Source: Polia nebulosa
Lineage: Eukaryota; Arthropoda; Insecta; Lepidoptera; Noctuidae
Length of the DNA: 64,000 bases
NCBI GenBank assembly: GCA_951329385.1
Contig: OX589612.1
Coordinates: 16,256,437 to 16,320,436, forward strand
Direction of reading: 5' to 3'
Below, in pieces: positions 36,501-39,500 of this stretch. The first letter of the stretch is position 1; each line of letters begins with the position of its first letter. The notes beneath the pieces are model-generated. The model made no database searches, was not told the origin of the DNA, and saw only the letters and a program-made list of their open reading frames with translations. The position numbers were made by a program, and so were the translations under genes.

Positions 36501-39500
36501 TCCTAGAAACTTGTAAAATGTGAAAATGTGATGGATGAGACGTAACATAAAATCTAAACTTTATGAGTTGTGACTCATAAAGTTTAGATTTTATGTGTAA
36601 GTGACAAAAGTACGAACACTCCTCCTACTATATTCCTCCTGCCCTTATCACAATTTATTTCCTCGTGTTCTTGTATGTATAGTGTTAATTAATGTTTTAT
36701 TTATTTTTCAAGATGTACAGCAGTCGAGAAAGCAGTAAACGGACGTCGCCGTTAACGATATCGCATGGTACTGGATCCTATAATGGTAAGTTATTTTCAA
36801 ATCATACATACATTCTTAGAGGTTAGTGGTGTACAGTATTCCTACATTTAGGCAGTTATTATCATGTAAAACGTGGCGAGGTAGTTAGAATTAAGGCACT
36901 ATGAGTCCATACTGTCACTAAGACAATTTTAATCAACCGTATACTACAAGTAGCGGCACGTAAGTCTAGCGCTGAACGATAATTGCTGCGCATGGGTGGG
37001 TGGCGCGGGTGGCGCGCGGGGTCGCTCGGGGAACAGAATGCGACTGGAGAGCCAATCGGCGCTACGCACGCTCGCCCTTCATCCCGCTAGCCCCCTCAGG
37101 TACCTTAATTTTTACTTCTGCGCAATAACGGTCAGCGCTAAAGTTTCGTGCCGCTACTAATACTCAATCATAAGATCGAACTCGATTAAATCTCTCGAAT
37201 AGCGCCATAATAGTGTAGTAAGACACTTCGTGTTAGAACTTCGGGACGCTTCGAGTCCTTTGACTCGGGCGCAAAAACCGACAACGGCTGGAAGTCCCGC
37301 GATGCGAGCAGAGGTGGCACGAAGCGAAGCGAAGTGCCCTTCTACACTATCGTATTCGCTCAACTTCGCGAGTAGTGTAGGGCAGGCTTAATAGGGAGCG
37401 TGCAGGAACTATAGATAGCAGCACATAAATGTCAATGTCAAGTATTGTAAAAGTTGCGGATTTCACTCACTAGATGCCAGTCTACGTTATGCGTGCTGCA
37501 TGTGTGCATTTTGCATGTATGTGTGTATATATACAGAGTGTAACGAAAAGGTGTGGTCATATTTTAAGAACCGGTTCTGCCCATGGCAATGAATAACTTT
37601 CTCTGAGAAAAAATAGAAAATTCCCAAAAATAAAATTGAACTTTCCATACAAAGTTATCATCAGCTGATCAATATTTGTATGGGAGGTAAAATATTTTTT
37701 TAGATAATTTCCTCAGGTTTGCTTGAAGAAAGTTGTTCATATAGATAGGCAGCAGTTCTTAAAATATGACCACACCTTCCGTTACAGCCTGTATAAGGTG
37801 TGTGTGTGTGTGTGTGTGTGATAAGTTTTTAAAGTGTAAAACTTTCGGATTTACTCTACTAGATGGCACAGACTACGCCGTGCACGTTCCCTATTATGTG
37901 TCCGAACTGCTATCGGACCAACGGAGCAGTAAATAAAAGTGATATTAACAAAGTCGTATCTTCCGTCCAGGCTCATGGCGCAGTGGAGCGCGTCGCGACG
38001 CCCCGGGCGAGGCGCCGCCGTCGCCGCCGCTTTCGCACCGGCCCATGGACCGCTCCATAGGCGGCGGCTCGCAGGGCAGCGGCTCCTTGCTGCTGGAGAG
38101 GTCCATCACACCACTGAGCTTGGGCAGTATGAGCTCGTTGCATGATGTGTTAAAGGTAACCAACTAAACTATTTTTTTCGTGGAGTAATCCCACTAAGTA
38201 CTAAGACGCTTCCATGGCCGCTGCAAATTCGAGAGCCTACATTTTTTTTAAATTCTTGATCGGCACGCGTTTGACCACTATCTCACCTGATGATAAGCGA
38301 TGATGATTGTGGTCATTGCCAATACTTTCCGTAAAATTCAAGCTTGTTAAGTATCTCCGGTTAACCATAAGAAACTAAGGGTCCGTGCCACTAGGGATGT
38401 TTCCTGGGTACACAAATAACAATTATATTTAGTCAGTAAATTAGATTCATTATCAAAAAATATTAGACACATATTTTCAAGCCAATAAAAAATTACAAAA
38501 CTTAAATACGTCAAAGTTCAGGAGTGACGGCTTGTTACGTCATGTCGTGTTAATACTGTAGCACGGCGTGACGTCACGCAAAATTTAGACGCACTATCGC
38601 TTTTTTTTTGTCGACGTGACAAAAGAAAAAACGTAATAATAATATTCCACAACTATCACACAACGCCATCTAATCCCAAGCTAAGCAGAGCTTGTGTTAT
38701 GGGTACTAGACAACTGATAAACATACTTATATATTTCTAAATACATAAATATTATAGATAAATTACACCCAGACACAGAACAAATGATCGTGCTCATTAC
38801 ACAAACATTTGTCCCTAGACACTGACTGACTGACACTAGACCAACAGGCCAGTCGACATGTGTCCAATTGTTTTTGGTAATCTAACTGACGTACCAATAA
38901 ACTTCGTTTTTTTTAGGAAATTACCCTATTGGTTATGGCGTCTCTAGCCACTGCGGCAATCTTGTGCTACGAGGTGCATTCAATAAGTACCTAGCCTCAT
39001 CGCCAGAGGGCGCTGTAGTTTCAAAAGAGTTTTACCACAGTGTAGCACATTCTTTTTTAATTCTTTTTTCAAATTTTCATTCCAATTCACTTCATTTGTT
39101 TTAATTTGACAACTTATGGAAGCGAACGTGTCGATCGGTTTTACAAAAATGGAAAAAGAGCAATATCGTTCGGTGATTCGATTCCTATTTTTGGAAGGGA
39201 AAACACGCATCGAAATCAAAGAGCGCTTGGATGCTGTGTACGGTGACTCTTCTCCATCGATGGCCACCGTCAAGAATTGGTTCAACGAGTTTGCACGTGG
39301 CCGTACATCGGTTTTTGATGAACCACGTCCAGGTGCACCGAAAACAGCTGCTACGGAGGAAAACATTAAAAAAATCCATGATCTCGTATTGGCAGATCGC
39401 CGATTGAAGGTTCGGGAGCTAGCTGAGACTGTAGGCATTTCAGAAGGAACAGTGCATCATATTCTTCACGAGGAACTCGGCATGAGAAAGCTGTCGGCGC

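Larger units (their letters stand above)
34897..36712 (+). other. gek intron with SINE, short tandem repeat and TIR element
   Basis: 34930-35230 is a repeat of the gcgtttgtacgacataaactc type. 35335-35415 has about five degenerate ttggacattttg units with a 16-20 bp spacing. No coding exon is seen apart from the listed mobile DNA. Confidence 0.55.

Noticed and set aside
37945..38163. Alternative frames over the gek tail exon
   Set aside because: Only the frame continuing phase 1 from the previous exon gives the Ser/Gly-rich tail and correct exit phase.
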